Assembly (NCBI GenBank): GCA_963599255.1 | Contig: CAVBWS010000006.1 | Coordinates: 5,944 to 69,943 of the forward strand | Source: RGIG5612 sp963599255 | GTDB lineage: Bacteria; Bacillota; Clostridia; Lachnospirales; Lachnospiraceae | DNA length: 64,000 bases | Direction: 5' to 3' | In this document: one piece after another, positions 27,000-36,084 of the stretch | Layout of the letters: every line of letters starts with the position of its first letter | Position numbering within the stretch: position 1 is the first letter of the stretch | Made by a program: the position numbers and the translations under genes | The notes under the pieces: model-generated | The model's database searches: none | Told to the model about the DNA's origin: nothing | Seen by the model: the letters and a program-made list of their open reading frames with translations, nothing else

Positions 27000-27896
27000 A
27001 TGAATGGTAAGATAGTTAAGGCATTATCAGGATTTTATTATGTAAAGGCTGATAATAAGAAGATATATGAATGTAAGGCCAAAGGAACCTTCAGAAACGA
27101 TGATATCACGCCACTTGTAGGTGATAATGTTAAGATTGATATTATTGATGAAAATGCCTGTGTAGGGTATGTGGTAGAGATAATGCCTCGAAAAAATAGT
27201 TTGATTCGTCCAGCAGTGGCCAATGTTGATCAGGCTATGGTGGTATTTGCTGTAAGGCAGCCTGCACCAAATCTCAGTATTCTTGACAGATTCCTGGTTT
27301 TGATGAAAAAGCAGGGCATAGAGACAATAATCGTTTTCAATAAGAAGGATCTGGCCAAGGTCGATGATATAAAAAATCTTAAAAATACATATAAGAAATC
27401 AGGCTGCAAGGTGTATTTCGTAACAGCCGGAACTGACAGGCCGTCATTGTCTAATCTTAAGATGCATCTGAGAGGTAAGATTACAGTTATGGCAGGACCA
27501 TCGGGAGTAGGCAAGTCAACTATCTTAAATCTTATAGCAAGATCCGGAAATGAAGATGTGGCCGAGGTAGGTGCCATCAGCAGTAAGGTGGGAAGAGGCA
27601 AGCATACAACAAGGCATAATGAGATTTATACATTAAGAAATAAGTACCAGATCGTTGATACCCCGGGATTTACATCCCTGCTGGTAAATGCAGACGATGT
27701 ATCCCGCGAGGAGCTTAAAGACTATTTTCCTGAATTTGCACCTTATGAATGCAAGTGCCCATTTAAGGACTGCTCCCATATTAAGGAACGTGATTGCGCT
27801 GTAAGAAAGGCTGTTGACGAAGGACAGATCGCCCAGAGCAGATATAACAGCTACAAGGCAATCTACGAAGAACTTAAATCTCAGAAAAAGTATTAA
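27000..27896 (+). CDS. rsgA: Ribosome small-subunit-dependent GTPase A (RsgA/CpgA)
   Basis: A 298-residue circularly permuted GTPase that checks late 30S assembly. An N-terminal OB domain (about 1-65) precedes the permuted G domain: G4 FNKKDL near 113, then G1 GPSGVGKST near 165, G2 HTTRHNE and G3 DTPGFTSL. The C-terminal zinc knuckle has Cys and His in ECKCPFKDCSHIKERDC. It starts 59 bases after the kinase gene, with no terminator between them; the spacing and order prkC-rsgA-rpe are conserved in Firmicutes. AAAGGATAAGCA precedes the ATG. Confidence 0.96.
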   Translation: MNGKIVKALSGFYYVKADNKKIYECKAKGTFRNDDITPLVGDNVKIDIIDENACVGYVVEIMPRKNSLIRPAVANVDQAMVVFAVRQPAPNLSILDRFLVLMKKQGIETIIVFNKKDLAKVDDIKNLKNTYKKSGCKVYFVTAGTDRPSLSNLKMHLRGKITVMAGPSGVGKSTILNLIARSGNEDVAEVGAISSKVGRGKHTTRHNEIYTLRNKYQIVDTPGFTSLLVNADDVSREELKDYFPEFAPYECKCPFKDCSHIKERDCAVRKAVDEGQIAQSRYNSYKAIYEELKSQKKY

Positions 27897-27973
27897 TACT
27901 GTAAAGGGCTGAATAAAATAGTATGTTGATGACAGGATAGCGATTTGAAGTCATCAGAAAGAGGCATATGAGT

Positions 27974-28624
27974 ATGAACATATTATCACCTTCCGTGCTG
28001 GCATGTGATTTTGCCAACATGGGGGAACAGTTAAGAGCAATAACTGAAGCCGGAGCTCAATATGTGCATTTGGATGTTATGGACGGGTTGTTTGTTCCGT
28101 CAATATCCTTTGGAATGCCGCTGATCAAGTCAATAAGGCCGGTTACGGATATTGTATTTGATGTACATCTTATGATCAATGAACCGATCAGATATATAGA
28201 CGAATTCAAGGCCTGCGGAGCCGATATCATCACTGTTCATTATGAGGCCTGCAGCGATGTAGCCGCAACCCTTAAGAAAATCCGAGAGGCAGGACTTAAG
28301 GCAGGTTTGTCCATTAAGCCTAAGACAGATACAGAGGTTTTAAGAGAGTATCTGGGCTTGTGCGATATGGTCCTTCTGATGAGCGTAGAACCCGGATTTG
28401 GCGGGCAGAAATTTATAGAAGGTTCCGATAAGAGGGCGGCAGCTATCAGAAAGATGATAGATGAATCACCATATGATATAGACCTGGAAATCGATGGCGG
28501 CATTAACCTGGATAATGTTAAAACCGTACTTGATGCGGGAGTCAATGTTATTGTAGCCGGCAGTGCGGTATTCAAGGATCCGTACGGAAATACAGAGAAG
28601 TTCATGAAAATATTGAAGAACTGA
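27974..28624 (+). CDS. rpe: Ribulose-phosphate 3-epimerase
   Basis: A 216-residue TIM-barrel enzyme of the pentose phosphate pathway, interconverting ribulose-5-phosphate and xylulose-5-phosphate. Conserved motifs: LSPSVLACDF at the start, HLDVMDGLFVPS with metal/catalytic residues, DVHLMINEP, VLLMSVEPGFGGQKF and IDGGINLDNV. GAGG at 27961-27964 is 9 bases from this ATG but only 3 from the alternative ATG at 27968, so the later start is preferred; both differ by two residues. A thiamine pyrophosphokinase gene that often follows is absent. Confidence 0.94.
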   Translation: MNILSPSVLACDFANMGEQLRAITEAGAQYVHLDVMDGLFVPSISFGMPLIKSIRPVTDIVFDVHLMINEPIRYIDEFKACGADIITVHYEACSDVAATLKKIREAGLKAGLSIKPKTDTEVLREYLGLCDMVLLMSVEPGFGGQKFIEGSDKRAAAIRKMIDESPYDIDLEIDGGINLDNVKTVLDAGVNVIVAGSAVFKDPYGNTEKFMKILKN

Positions 28625-28800
28625 TGTATATAAGCCGACGGCGCGGATATCAGGATTTTCATGAAACATTTGATCGAAGAGCAGACGATTTGTATTTGAT
28701 GTAGCTGAAATACAGCAAAACATCAGATATTTTTATTGAAAAAGTAACAATGCAGATGTAGCATATTATCAGATTACTTGAGGAAAGGAATTTTTTCGTG

Positions 28801-29832
28801 ATGGAAAAAGCTAATTTAGATTGGTCATCATTGGGATTTAACTATATGCCGACCAGCATGAGATATGTAATTAATTATAAGGACGGCGCATGGGATGAGG
28901 GCGGACTTGTATCTGATCCTACAATTACAATAAGCGAATGTGCAGGCGTTCTGCAGTATTCTCAGTCATGCTTTGAAGGACTTAAGGCATATACAACAGC
29001 TGACGGAAGAATAGTTACATTCCGCCCTGATATGAATGCTGAGCGTATGATAGATTCCGCTGCACGTCTTGAGATGCCGATACTTCCTAAGGAAAAGTTT
29101 ATGGAAGCTATTGACCTTGTTGTAAGCTCAAATGCTGCATTTGTTCCGCCATACGGAAGTGGTGCTACATTATACATCAGACCTTTTATGTTTGCTTCAG
29201 GTCCTGTTATCGGCGTTAAACCGGCTCAGGAATATCAGTTCCGTATGTTCTGCACACCGGTTGGTCCGTATTTTAAGGGAGGAGCTAAGCCTATAACTAT
29301 CTGTGTCAGCAAGTTCGATCGTGCAGCACCTAACGGAACAGGACACATTAAGGCGGGACTTAACTATGCAATGAGCCTTCATGCTCATGAGGTTGCCCAT
29401 GCAAATGGATTCGATGAGAATATGTTCCTTGATCCTGCTACACGTACTTATGTAGAAGAGACTGGCGGAGCCAATTTCATATTCGTAACTAAGGAGGGCA
29501 AGCTGGTTACTCCTAAGTCTGATTCTATTCTTCCTTCTATTACAAGAAGATCTCTTGTGGAGGTTGCTGAGAAATATCTGGGACTTACAGTTGAACACAG
29601 ACCGGTGAGATTTGATGAGTTGGAATCTTTTGAAGAGTGCGGGCTGTGCGGAACAGCTGCAGTTATATCTCCGGTAGGCCGCGTTGTCGCCGACGACAAG
29701 ATCATCTCATTCCCGGCAGGTATGCAGGAAATGGGACCTGTTACTAAGAAACTCTATGATACACTTACAGGCATTCAGCAGGGAACGATTGAAGCTCCGG
29801 CAGGCTGGATCCACGAGATCAAGGTTAAGTAG
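28801..29832 (+). CDS. ilvE: Branched-chain amino acid aminotransferase
   Basis: A 343-residue fold-type IV PLP enzyme for the last step of Val, Leu and Ile synthesis. It belongs to the longer type II BCAT group: QYSQSCFEGLKAY, the PLP Lys in GTGHIKAGLNYAMS, EETGGANFIF and CGTAAVISPVG. GTG at 28798 directly precedes the ATG and is in frame; I use ATG at 28801 because family proteins begin ME-. AGGAAAGGAA lies upstream. It is a separate unit with its own terminator, 176 bases after rpe. The spacer shows no leader peptide that I recognise. Confidence 0.95.
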   Translation: MEKANLDWSSLGFNYMPTSMRYVINYKDGAWDEGGLVSDPTITISECAGVLQYSQSCFEGLKAYTTADGRIVTFRPDMNAERMIDSAARLEMPILPKEKFMEAIDLVVSSNAAFVPPYGSGATLYIRPFMFASGPVIGVKPAQEYQFRMFCTPVGPYFKGGAKPITICVSKFDRAAPNGTGHIKAGLNYAMSLHAHEVAHANGFDENMFLDPATRTYVEETGGANFIFVTKEGKLVTPKSDSILPSITRRSLVEVAEKYLGLTVEHRPVRFDELESFEECGLCGTAAVISPVGRVVADDKIISFPAGMQEMGPVTKKLYDTLTGIQQGTIEAPAGWIHEIKVK

Positions 29833-29863
29833 GTTCTTATTTAAAATGTGATATATGCAATCA

Positions 29864-30127
29864 AGGGCTGTCGTACAAAACTACGGCAGCTCTTTTGTTA
29901 TGCTCAAGAACCTGTCCTTTCACACGGCCTGAAAGTACTAAGTTCAAAGCACAATCGGAAATACAAGGGCTCTCGTGCGGAACTCGTGCGCTAAAGCGCA
30001 CTCAAACAGTCCTGAGCTCGAACCCTATCCGATTGTACTTTTCTCTAAGTGCTTTCAGCCAATTGTGTAAAAGAACAGGCTTTGAGCAAATAACAAAAGC
30101 TGCCTTACTTCTATGCACGACAGCGTG
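29864..30127. repeat. Large imperfect palindrome (foldback element) between convergent ilvE and queA
   Basis: About 262 bp can fold on itself around GTGCGC-TAAA-GCGCAC at 29986-30001. Matching arm parts include GGCTGTCGTAC near 29866 against the inverse near 30118, GTTAT.GCTCAA.A.CCTGT against its inverse near 30075-30095, TGAAAG.AC against GTGCTTTCA at about 30048-30056, and ACAATCGGA at 29951 against TCCGATTGT at 30029-30037. The ends are terminator-like hairpins. There is no convincing reading frame inside. It could be a MITE-like element or an amplified terminator pair. Confidence 0.75.
29865..29899 (+). terminator. Terminator of ilvE
   Basis: GGGCTGTCGTA pairs with TACGGCAGCTC through 11 positions (two G-U pairs), loop CAAAAC, then TTTTGTT. 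It is also the left end of the foldback element. Confidence 0.8.
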
Positions 30128-30156
30128 TAGCCATTTGTCACATAAGTGCAGATGCT

Positions 30157-30194
30157 CAATAACAAAGGCTGCCTTACATTTGTACGACAGCCTC
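30157..30194 (-). terminator. Terminator of queA, repeat of the ilvE terminator cassette
   Basis: On the minus strand AGGCTGTCGTAC, a short loop and TAAGGCAGCCT are followed by TTGTTATT. The ~45-bp cassette, including the trailing GTTAT and GCTCAA parts, is closely similar to the ilvE terminator and to a third copy at 30082-30127 on the same strand. Confidence 0.75.
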
Positions 30195-30211
30195 TTGTAA
30201 TATTCGTATTA

Positions 30212-31264
30212 TCAGTCATCAAGATCGGTTATAAACATTGCATCACCGAAACTGAAAAATCTATATTTCTGATCAACAGCCTCCTTGTAAGCCTTCATGA
30301 TGATCTCCCGTGAGCTGAGGGCACTTACCAGCATGAGAAGCGTCGATTCAGGAAGGTGAAAATTCGTGATCAAGCAGTCAGTGATCTTGAACTTGTATCC
30401 CGGGTAGATGAAAATGTCTGTCCAGCATGAACGGGCGTGTATGAAACCTGTTTCATCAGCCAGCGTTTCAAGTGTACGGGTAGATGTGGTGCCGACACAT
30501 ACGATGCGGCCGCCATTGCTTCTGACAGAGTTGATGATATCCGCATTTTCTTCCGTGATCATGCATAATTCAGAGTGCATCTTGTGATCCAGAACATTTT
30601 CTTCCTTAACGGGTCTGAAGGTTCCGAGTCCGACATGCAGTGTAACATGCGCAATCCTAACCCCCATAGCCTTAATCTGTTCCAGAAGCTCAGGAGTGAA
30701 GTGAAGTCCGGCCGTTGGTGCAGCTGCAGATCCGTCATGTTCGGCGTATACAGTCTGATATCTGTTCTTATCCTTAAGCTGGTGAGTGATATACGGAGGA
30801 AGCGGCATCTGACCCAATCTGTCTAAGATCTCTTCGAAAATCCCGTCAAATGAGAATCGAATGATCCTGTTGCCGTCAGGAAGCACATCGATGATCTCTC
30901 CGCTCAGTTCAGCGCTGTCAGGATTATCAGAACCGAATATGAGTCTGCATCCCTTACGGGCTTTCTTACCAGGCTTAACGAGACACTCCCAATCTGTGTC
31001 ACTCTTACGAGTCAGAAGCAGAACCTCGATAGTAGCTCCTGTTTCAATTCTTGTTCCGTACAATCTGGCAGGAATAACCCTGGTATCATTTATTACCAGA
31101 CAGTCGGTTGGTTTAAGATATTCAGTAATATTCTTAAAAATATCGTGCTTTAGCGCGCCGGTATTCTTATCAACGACCATGAGTCTTGATGATGAACGGT
31201 CAGCCAGGGGATCCTGAGCAATTAATTCTTTTGGTAAATCATAATAAAATTCTTTCAATAACAT
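30212..31264 (-). CDS. queA: tRNA preQ1(34) S-adenosylmethionine ribosyltransferase-isomerase
   Basis: A 350-residue enzyme making epoxyqueuosine in tRNA wobble position 34. Typical stretches: the N-terminal FYYDLPKELIAQDPL, DCLVINDTRVIPARL, TAGLHFTPELL, HVTLHVGLGTFRPVK and TNFHLPESTLLMLVSA. Length is normal. No other queuosine gene (tgt, queG) is beside it in this window. No clear ribosome site is visible before the ATG at 31264. It is transcribed towards ilvE. Confidence 0.96.
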   Translation of the reverse strand: MLLKEFYYDLPKELIAQDPLADRSSSRLMVVDKNTGALKHDIFKNITEYLKPTDCLVINDTRVIPARLYGTRIETGATIEVLLLTRKSDTDWECLVKPGKKARKGCRLIFGSDNPDSAELSGEIIDVLPDGNRIIRFSFDGIFEEILDRLGQMPLPPYITHQLKDKNRYQTVYAEHDGSAAAPTAGLHFTPELLEQIKAMGVRIAHVTLHVGLGTFRPVKEENVLDHKMHSELCMITEENADIINSVRSNGGRIVCVGTTSTRTLETLADETGFIHARSCWTDIFIYPGYKFKITDCLITNFHLPESTLLMLVSALSSREIIMKAYKEAVDQKYRFFSFGDAMFITDLDD

Positions 31265-31511
31265 AGCGGCACTATATTAACATAATGAAGAAATTTTTCA
31301 ATCGAAGAAGATAAAGTCTTGTGATGCGTCGGATGAAAAGACTATGAAATGTCAGTTTAATCCGGCTGAATATGTAAATTCTGCCGATTTAAATACTTTA
31401 AAAACTAAAAAATATTTATAAGTATCAGGAGAACAACTGCAAAATCATAACAATACTTGTGCAATGTTCACTAAAAAGTCATAAAAAAATCACAATAATC
31501 ACGACTTATTT

Positions 31512-31540
31512 TTTACAAAAAGAGACAATTTTGTTAAATT
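31512..31540 (+). promoter_or_regulatory. Promoter of the wall-anchored phosphoesterase
   Basis: TTTACA at 31512-31517, 17-base spacer, TAAATT at 31535-31540, in an AT-rich 385-base spacer between divergent queA and the phosphoesterase. It leaves a leader of about 100 bases before the ATG at 31649. The rest of the spacer shows no other structure that I can support. Confidence 0.45.
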
Positions 31541-31648
31541 GAAGTTTAAATAATGGAAAAAATGTATATATATGCATATAATGTCATGTATGCAATAAGT
31601 AAAAATTGCGCAAATTTAGGAAATGATGACTTGAAAGGAGAAGGAGAA

Positions 31649-34600
31649 ATGAGGAAACTAAGGATGACTCTGGCCACATCGATACTGGCGGTTACAATGA
31701 TTGCCGGACAGTGTTCAATGGCTTTTGCTGACGAGGTTATCTATCAAGAGCCTGTGTCACAGATAACGTCAGAGTATGAAGACGATCTGTATGAAGAACC
31801 TCAGGGTGAAATCGAAGAAGTACCTGTAGAAGTGGTTCTTGAAGAGGAACAGGTGCAGACTGATTTTGTAGAGATTCCGGAAGAGCAGGTTACAGATGCT
31901 GTTTCTGAGGACACCACAGAAGAAGTTGTTACAGAAGCAATTGTTGAGGAGCAGACAATTGCTGATGAAGAAACAACAGCTGAGGAACTGACAGAAGAGG
32001 AGTCTGCAGAGGAAGAACTCACAACAGAGGAGACGACAGAAGAAGCAACAGAGGAAACAACAGAAGAGGTTACAGAGGAAGAACTGGAAGAGTCTGAAGA
32101 GGCTCTCTATGCAGGCGGTGTTCTTGAAGACGGTGTAGAATACGTTTTCGCTTATAAGAATACTTCCGGAGACCTTATTGCAATTTCTGTAGATGGCGGC
32201 AGTGTTGTAGGTAAGAAGATAGCAGGATATTCAGAAGCAACTGATAACTCCAAGTGGACAGCAGTTATCGGAAATAAGGGCGCAGCACTGTGCAATAAGG
32301 GCACAGGTCAGTATCTTTATTACGATAAAAGCGGCACCTCACTTGTCGCAGGAGATTACAGCAGTAAGTCATCGTGGGGATTCAGCGGCGGTGACCTGGG
32401 ATATACCGGAGGAGCAGATGTATACTATGCTGCGGCTGTTGAAGACGGTGCGGTTGTAACTTGGGTTAAAAACAGCCCAACTACGTCATATGTGATCGTT
32501 ACCGAAAGCGGTACAGATGAAGGAGGAGAAGCTGAAACCACTACCTCAAGTTCAGGCGGCGGCAGCAGTTCTGTAGTGTATAATGAAGTAACCAATCTTG
32601 ATACCTATAAATATATAAGTTTGGTTGATCCTGCTACCGGCAATGCATTCAAACTTGATATGAATACATTCCAGACAACCACAACAACGGTTACTACCGG
32701 TGAAGGCGGAGCGCGTACAGCAACAGCTGCTAAGGGCACAAGCATTCAGGTTACGAAGGGCACACACGGATATGCATTGTTAATGTCTGACCCACCTGGA
32801 ACATGGAATTATATATACATTAGTGATGGCGTACTCGGCAAGGACAGCGATTCTACAGCATTAGACAGCTATGACTACTGGAATATAGATGCCAATGGCG
32901 GATTGTACTACAATGATAACGGTACATTCTATTATCTTAATGCAGATACATCAGTTACTACGTCATTTACCCCGGGTTCTGTTATATTCGGCGGAGATAC
33001 GGCAGCAAGCACCGGCGGCGGTGGTGGCGGTAAGAGCAGCATCGTAGATAAGATCGTAGCTGAAGGACCGCAGGTTATTAATCATCCGACAGCAACAGAA
33101 GTTGCTTATGAAGGAACCGGTTATGCAGCTCCTACATATTCAGTTACAGCAGCTCTTCCGGAAGGTTCAACGGCAACAGCAATTACATTTACTTGGTATG
33201 TAAGAGGTGAGGTTGCTGCAACCAGAACTCATGCTTATGCTTATGCCGGAGTTGAGATGACAGATACATTCACGGCAGGCCAGCTGGCAGGACTTACATC
33301 CGGTGTATATCCGGTTTATTGTACTGTATCATGCGATGTGGAAGTTACAACCACAGGTGACGACGGAGTACCGGTAACCACAATTGAGACATATACCAAT
33401 ACATCAGCAACCGTAAACTTTATAGTTTGCAAGGGCATCAGAAACAATACAGCATTAACATTCTCTGATGTACATGAAGGATTCGACAGCATTGGAACAG
33501 CTATTTCCAATATTATGGGTGATGAAGGTCTTATCCCTGCACTTATCATTTGTACAGGTGACTGGGCTAACGGACATTACTCAGGAGCTGAGAAGGATTC
33601 AGAAGGATACAATACAACACTTAATGTATTTATCTCCAGATTAGCCGGACAAGCAGGCGGAATCTCAACAGTTTATGTATCAGGCAACCACGACAGTGGT
33701 GAAGCTGCAATTACAGCAACAAAGGATGCAAACCTTGGTGCAGCAGAAGATTACAATGGCGTAGGTGTTATATATGACAGCTCAGTTGACAATGGTAATA
33801 CCGGAACAAGTGCAAATGAAGAAGGTTTGATCGTATTCGGTATTAACTATGAGAACATTGAAGGAACTGATGGCACAGATTACGACAATATTTATGATCA
33901 GCTGGAAGCTTTTCTGAAGGATTTAAGAGCTGATTATGCAGGACAGCTTGTTGTTATATCAGCACATGCAGGACTTCATCAGCTCGACGGTTGGGGCGGA
34001 GAAGCAGCATACAATATAAATAATGCTAATAAGATCGTTAACCTTCTCAATGAATATGCAAAAACAGGTATGAATATTACGTATCTGTTTGGACATGATC
34101 ATTCTAAGGGAGAATCTGAATTCTGTCTTAAACCTGGTGAGGAAATAACCAGTGTTATTAGCTACACAGATAAGACAACAGAAAATATTCCTCTGTATTT
34201 TACATATGGTCATGCCGGATATCTTCTTCAGGGAACCGGAAGCGGTGCTGCAAGATACTCACTCCTTTCATGGGATGTAGCACAGGATACATATGGACGA
34301 GATATGTATGGTGTAACTGACGGAGAAAAGATAGATGATCTTTCTTATGAGATCACTGATATGATCGAGCATGATTACCAGTTCACAGAAGGCAATGGCG
34401 CTAAGTGGACAGGCGGTAAGGATGGCCTGACATTCAAGGTGAACGGAAGCGATAAGGCATTCCTGGTAATCAGGGTTGACGGCAAGGATGTAGATGCAAG
34501 AGATTATCAGGTTGTTGGCGGCAGCGGCACAACGATAACACTTCCGGCAGCTTACCTTAAGCAGCTCAGCAACGGAACACACAACATTGAGGCTCAATAT

Positions 34601-34861
34601 GAGGGCGGCTCAGCAATAGCAGCGTTCTTCGTTGAAAATTCTGAACCGGATACTAAGCCGGACGTTAAGCCGGATGACACTAATCCTGATGTTAAACCGG
34701 ATGATAATAACAAGCAGGCAGGACCTGGACAGAATGCTCCTATACCTAAGACCGGCGACACCAACAATGTTTTAATGTGGATCGTGATAATGCTTGCTTG
34801 TGTAGCATGTATCGCAACAGCAGTTACTTTATTCCTTAAAAGAAACAAGAAAAACAGATAA
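31649..34861 (+). CDS. Cell-wall-anchored calcineurin-like metallophosphoesterase
   Basis: A 1070-residue surface protein. A signal peptide (about 1-27, ending SMAFA) is followed by a long Glu/Thr/Val-rich acidic stretch (about 30-150), beta-rich modules with Gly/Ser linkers, and the phosphoesterase domain at about 600-870. Its metal motifs are complete: D607 and H609 in FSDVHEG, D638 in TGDWANG, GNHD at 679-682, a His in ISAHAG, and GHDH at 815-818. After a Pro/Asp/Lys linker comes a sortase-type signal IPKTG at 1032-1036, a membrane segment about 1043-1062 and a basic tail. The ATG at 31649 has GAAAGGAGAAGGAG; a longer frame from 31553 would mask the signal peptide. The substrate (nucleotide, phospholipid or other) is unknown. 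Confidence 0.85.
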   Translation: MRKLRMTLATSILAVTMIAGQCSMAFADEVIYQEPVSQITSEYEDDLYEEPQGEIEEVPVEVVLEEEQVQTDFVEIPEEQVTDAVSEDTTEEVVTEAIVEEQTIADEETTAEELTEEESAEEELTTEETTEEATEETTEEVTEEELEESEEALYAGGVLEDGVEYVFAYKNTSGDLIAISVDGGSVVGKKIAGYSEATDNSKWTAVIGNKGAALCNKGTGQYLYYDKSGTSLVAGDYSSKSSWGFSGGDLGYTGGADVYYAAAVEDGAVVTWVKNSPTTSYVIVTESGTDEGGEAETTTSSSGGGSSSVVYNEVTNLDTYKYISLVDPATGNAFKLDMNTFQTTTTTVTTGEGGARTATAAKGTSIQVTKGTHGYALLMSDPPGTWNYIYISDGVLGKDSDSTALDSYDYWNIDANGGLYYNDNGTFYYLNADTSVTTSFTPGSVIFGGDTAASTGGGGGGKSSIVDKIVAEGPQVINHPTATEVAYEGTGYAAPTYSVTAALPEGSTATAITFTWYVRGEVAATRTHAYAYAGVEMTDTFTAGQLAGLTSGVYPVYCTVSCDVEVTTTGDDGVPVTTIETYTNTSATVNFIVCKGIRNNTALTFSDVHEGFDSIGTAISNIMGDEGLIPALIICTGDWANGHYSGAEKDSEGYNTTLNVFISRLAGQAGGISTVYVSGNHDSGEAAITATKDANLGAAEDYNGVGVIYDSSVDNGNTGTSANEEGLIVFGINYENIEGTDGTDYDNIYDQLEAFLKDLRADYAGQLVVISAHAGLHQLDGWGGEAAYNINNANKIVNLLNEYAKTGMNITYLFGHDHSKGESEFCLKPGEEITSVISYTDKTTENIPLYFTYGHAGYLLQGTGSGAARYSLLSWDVAQDTYGRDMYGVTDGEKIDDLSYEITDMIEHDYQFTEGNGAKWTGGKDGLTFKVNGSDKAFLVIRVDGKDVDARDYQVVGGSGTTITLPAAYLKQLSNGTHNIEAQYEGGSAIAAFFVENSEPDTKPDVKPDDTNPDVKPDDNNKQAGPGQNAPIPKTGDTNNVLMWIVIMLACVACIATAVTLFLKRNKKNR

Positions 34862-34927
34862 GGTACTAAAAAATCAAATAAGAAGCTGACATGATATATT
34901 TCATATAAAACTTCATAGGATTTTGGG

Positions 34928-34958
34928 AAAAGGGTCTCTTGATTGAGACCCTTTTCTT
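34928..34958 (+). terminator. Terminator after the phosphoesterase gene
   Basis: A perfect 11-bp stem AAAAGGGTCTC with GAGACCCTTTT, a 6-base loop and following CTTTG. The A-rich left side also makes it readable from the other strand. Confidence 0.75.
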
Positions 34959-35061
34959 TGATAGTATGAGCAGGAACAGAAGGATGCATAACAGCAATTT
35001 GAAAATACTGAAAAATGTTGTGATTGCGTCAATAAATCAACAAAACGAGAGGTAAGCAGAG

Positions 35062-35922
35062 ATGAAGAAGGTAGTTGCATTAATGTTGGGAACTCTGATT
35101 GTTTCCATGTCGGCATTTAGTTCATATGCATCGGAAGAGGCGGTATCGGAGGATGCTGTGCTGTCCCAGGATACTGAAGTGACAGGAAGTGACCAGGCTT
35201 CGGAGAATATCACATTGTCAGAAGACGGAGAAGTGACGATTGGTGATTATTCAGTTATAACGCTGCAGCAAAATGTGATTGATGTATCTGATGATACTGT
35301 TATGAGTTATATCGACAGTATGTCAACTGATCTTACGGCAGCATTTTCGGATATTTTCCCGGAGGAGCCGGAGATAACAGATGAGATAATGTCTGAGTAT
35401 TCTGAGGCTTATTATGGAGTACAGTTAGATACTGTAGAGGCTGCTAAGGCGTATATAAGAGAAACTTTATACAACCAGAACTACAGAGCAGCATTTTTCG
35501 CTGAGTTATTAGGAGATGCACAGGTTGTGTCATATCCGCAGAAGGAGTATGACATGATGAAGGAATATGCAGAAAATGAGATAGCATACTACGCATCAGT
35601 ATCTCAGATCACTGAAGATGAGATGGCACAAAAGGCAGGATTTGCTTCAGCAGAGGATTTCATAGAACAGGAAGCAAGAAGTCTTGTTTTAAATGCACTT
35701 GTTTTCGATAAAATATTAGACGATCTGGGAATAGAGTGTACTCAGGAGGATGTTGATGCAGCTCTTACTGATTATATTGTATCTCAGGGAATGGCAACAA
35801 GTGATGAATTAGAGGAATTTAAGGAAAGTGCCGGCGAAACCTGGCTGTGGTTATTTACAGAGACTCAGTACAAGGCTGAGAAGGTCTATGAAGCGCTTCA
35901 GGATCGTGTAGTAATAGAATAA
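35062..35922 (+). CDS. Secreted trigger-factor-like (SurA/TF C-terminal domain) protein
   Basis: A 286-residue exported protein. Residues 1-24 form a signal peptide (MKKVVALMLG to FSSYAS) with no lipobox Cys. An acidic segment (about 25-60) is followed by a helical region that reads like the C-terminal chaperone arms of trigger factor: DDTVMSYIDSMSTDL, VSYPQKEYDMMKEYAENEI, VFDKILDDLGIECTQEDVDAAL. The FKBP prolyl-isomerase domain is missing. A role in folding exported proteins is an inference from the similarity. AGAGGTAAGC precedes the ATG at 35062. It is separated from the phosphoesterase by a terminator, so it probably has its own promoter. Confidence 0.62.
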   Translation: MKKVVALMLGTLIVSMSAFSSYASEEAVSEDAVLSQDTEVTGSDQASENITLSEDGEVTIGDYSVITLQQNVIDVSDDTVMSYIDSMSTDLTAAFSDIFPEEPEITDEIMSEYSEAYYGVQLDTVEAAKAYIRETLYNQNYRAAFFAELLGDAQVVSYPQKEYDMMKEYAENEIAYYASVSQITEDEMAQKAGFASAEDFIEQEARSLVLNALVFDKILDDLGIECTQEDVDAALTDYIVSQGMATSDELEEFKESAGETWLWLFTETQYKAEKVYEALQDRVVIE

Positions 35923-36006
35923 TTCTGTTGCTGCCGGGGTGCTGGATGATCTTGTAATCGGCAGGATCACAAGTGTGGATAAACGATAATAAACAATAAA
36001 CTTAAG

Positions 36007-36043
36007 AAAGGCTGCTTTGCTTATAAGTTAAGGCAGCTTTTTT
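36007..36043 (+). terminator. Terminator after the trigger-factor-like gene
   Basis: AAAGGCTGC pairs with GGCAGCTTTT around a ~20-base loop with one bulge, followed by TTTTTT. The 3' half AAGGCAGCTTTT resembles the cassette at ilvE/queA. Confidence 0.7.
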
Positions 36044-36084
36044 AATGCAACAGAAACCAAACACCGTGGCATAGTAAAAACTTC

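Noticed and set aside
29895..30200. 101-residue plus-strand open frame in the foldback element
   Set aside because: It lies wholly within the palindrome and reads as translated repeat; no ribosome site.
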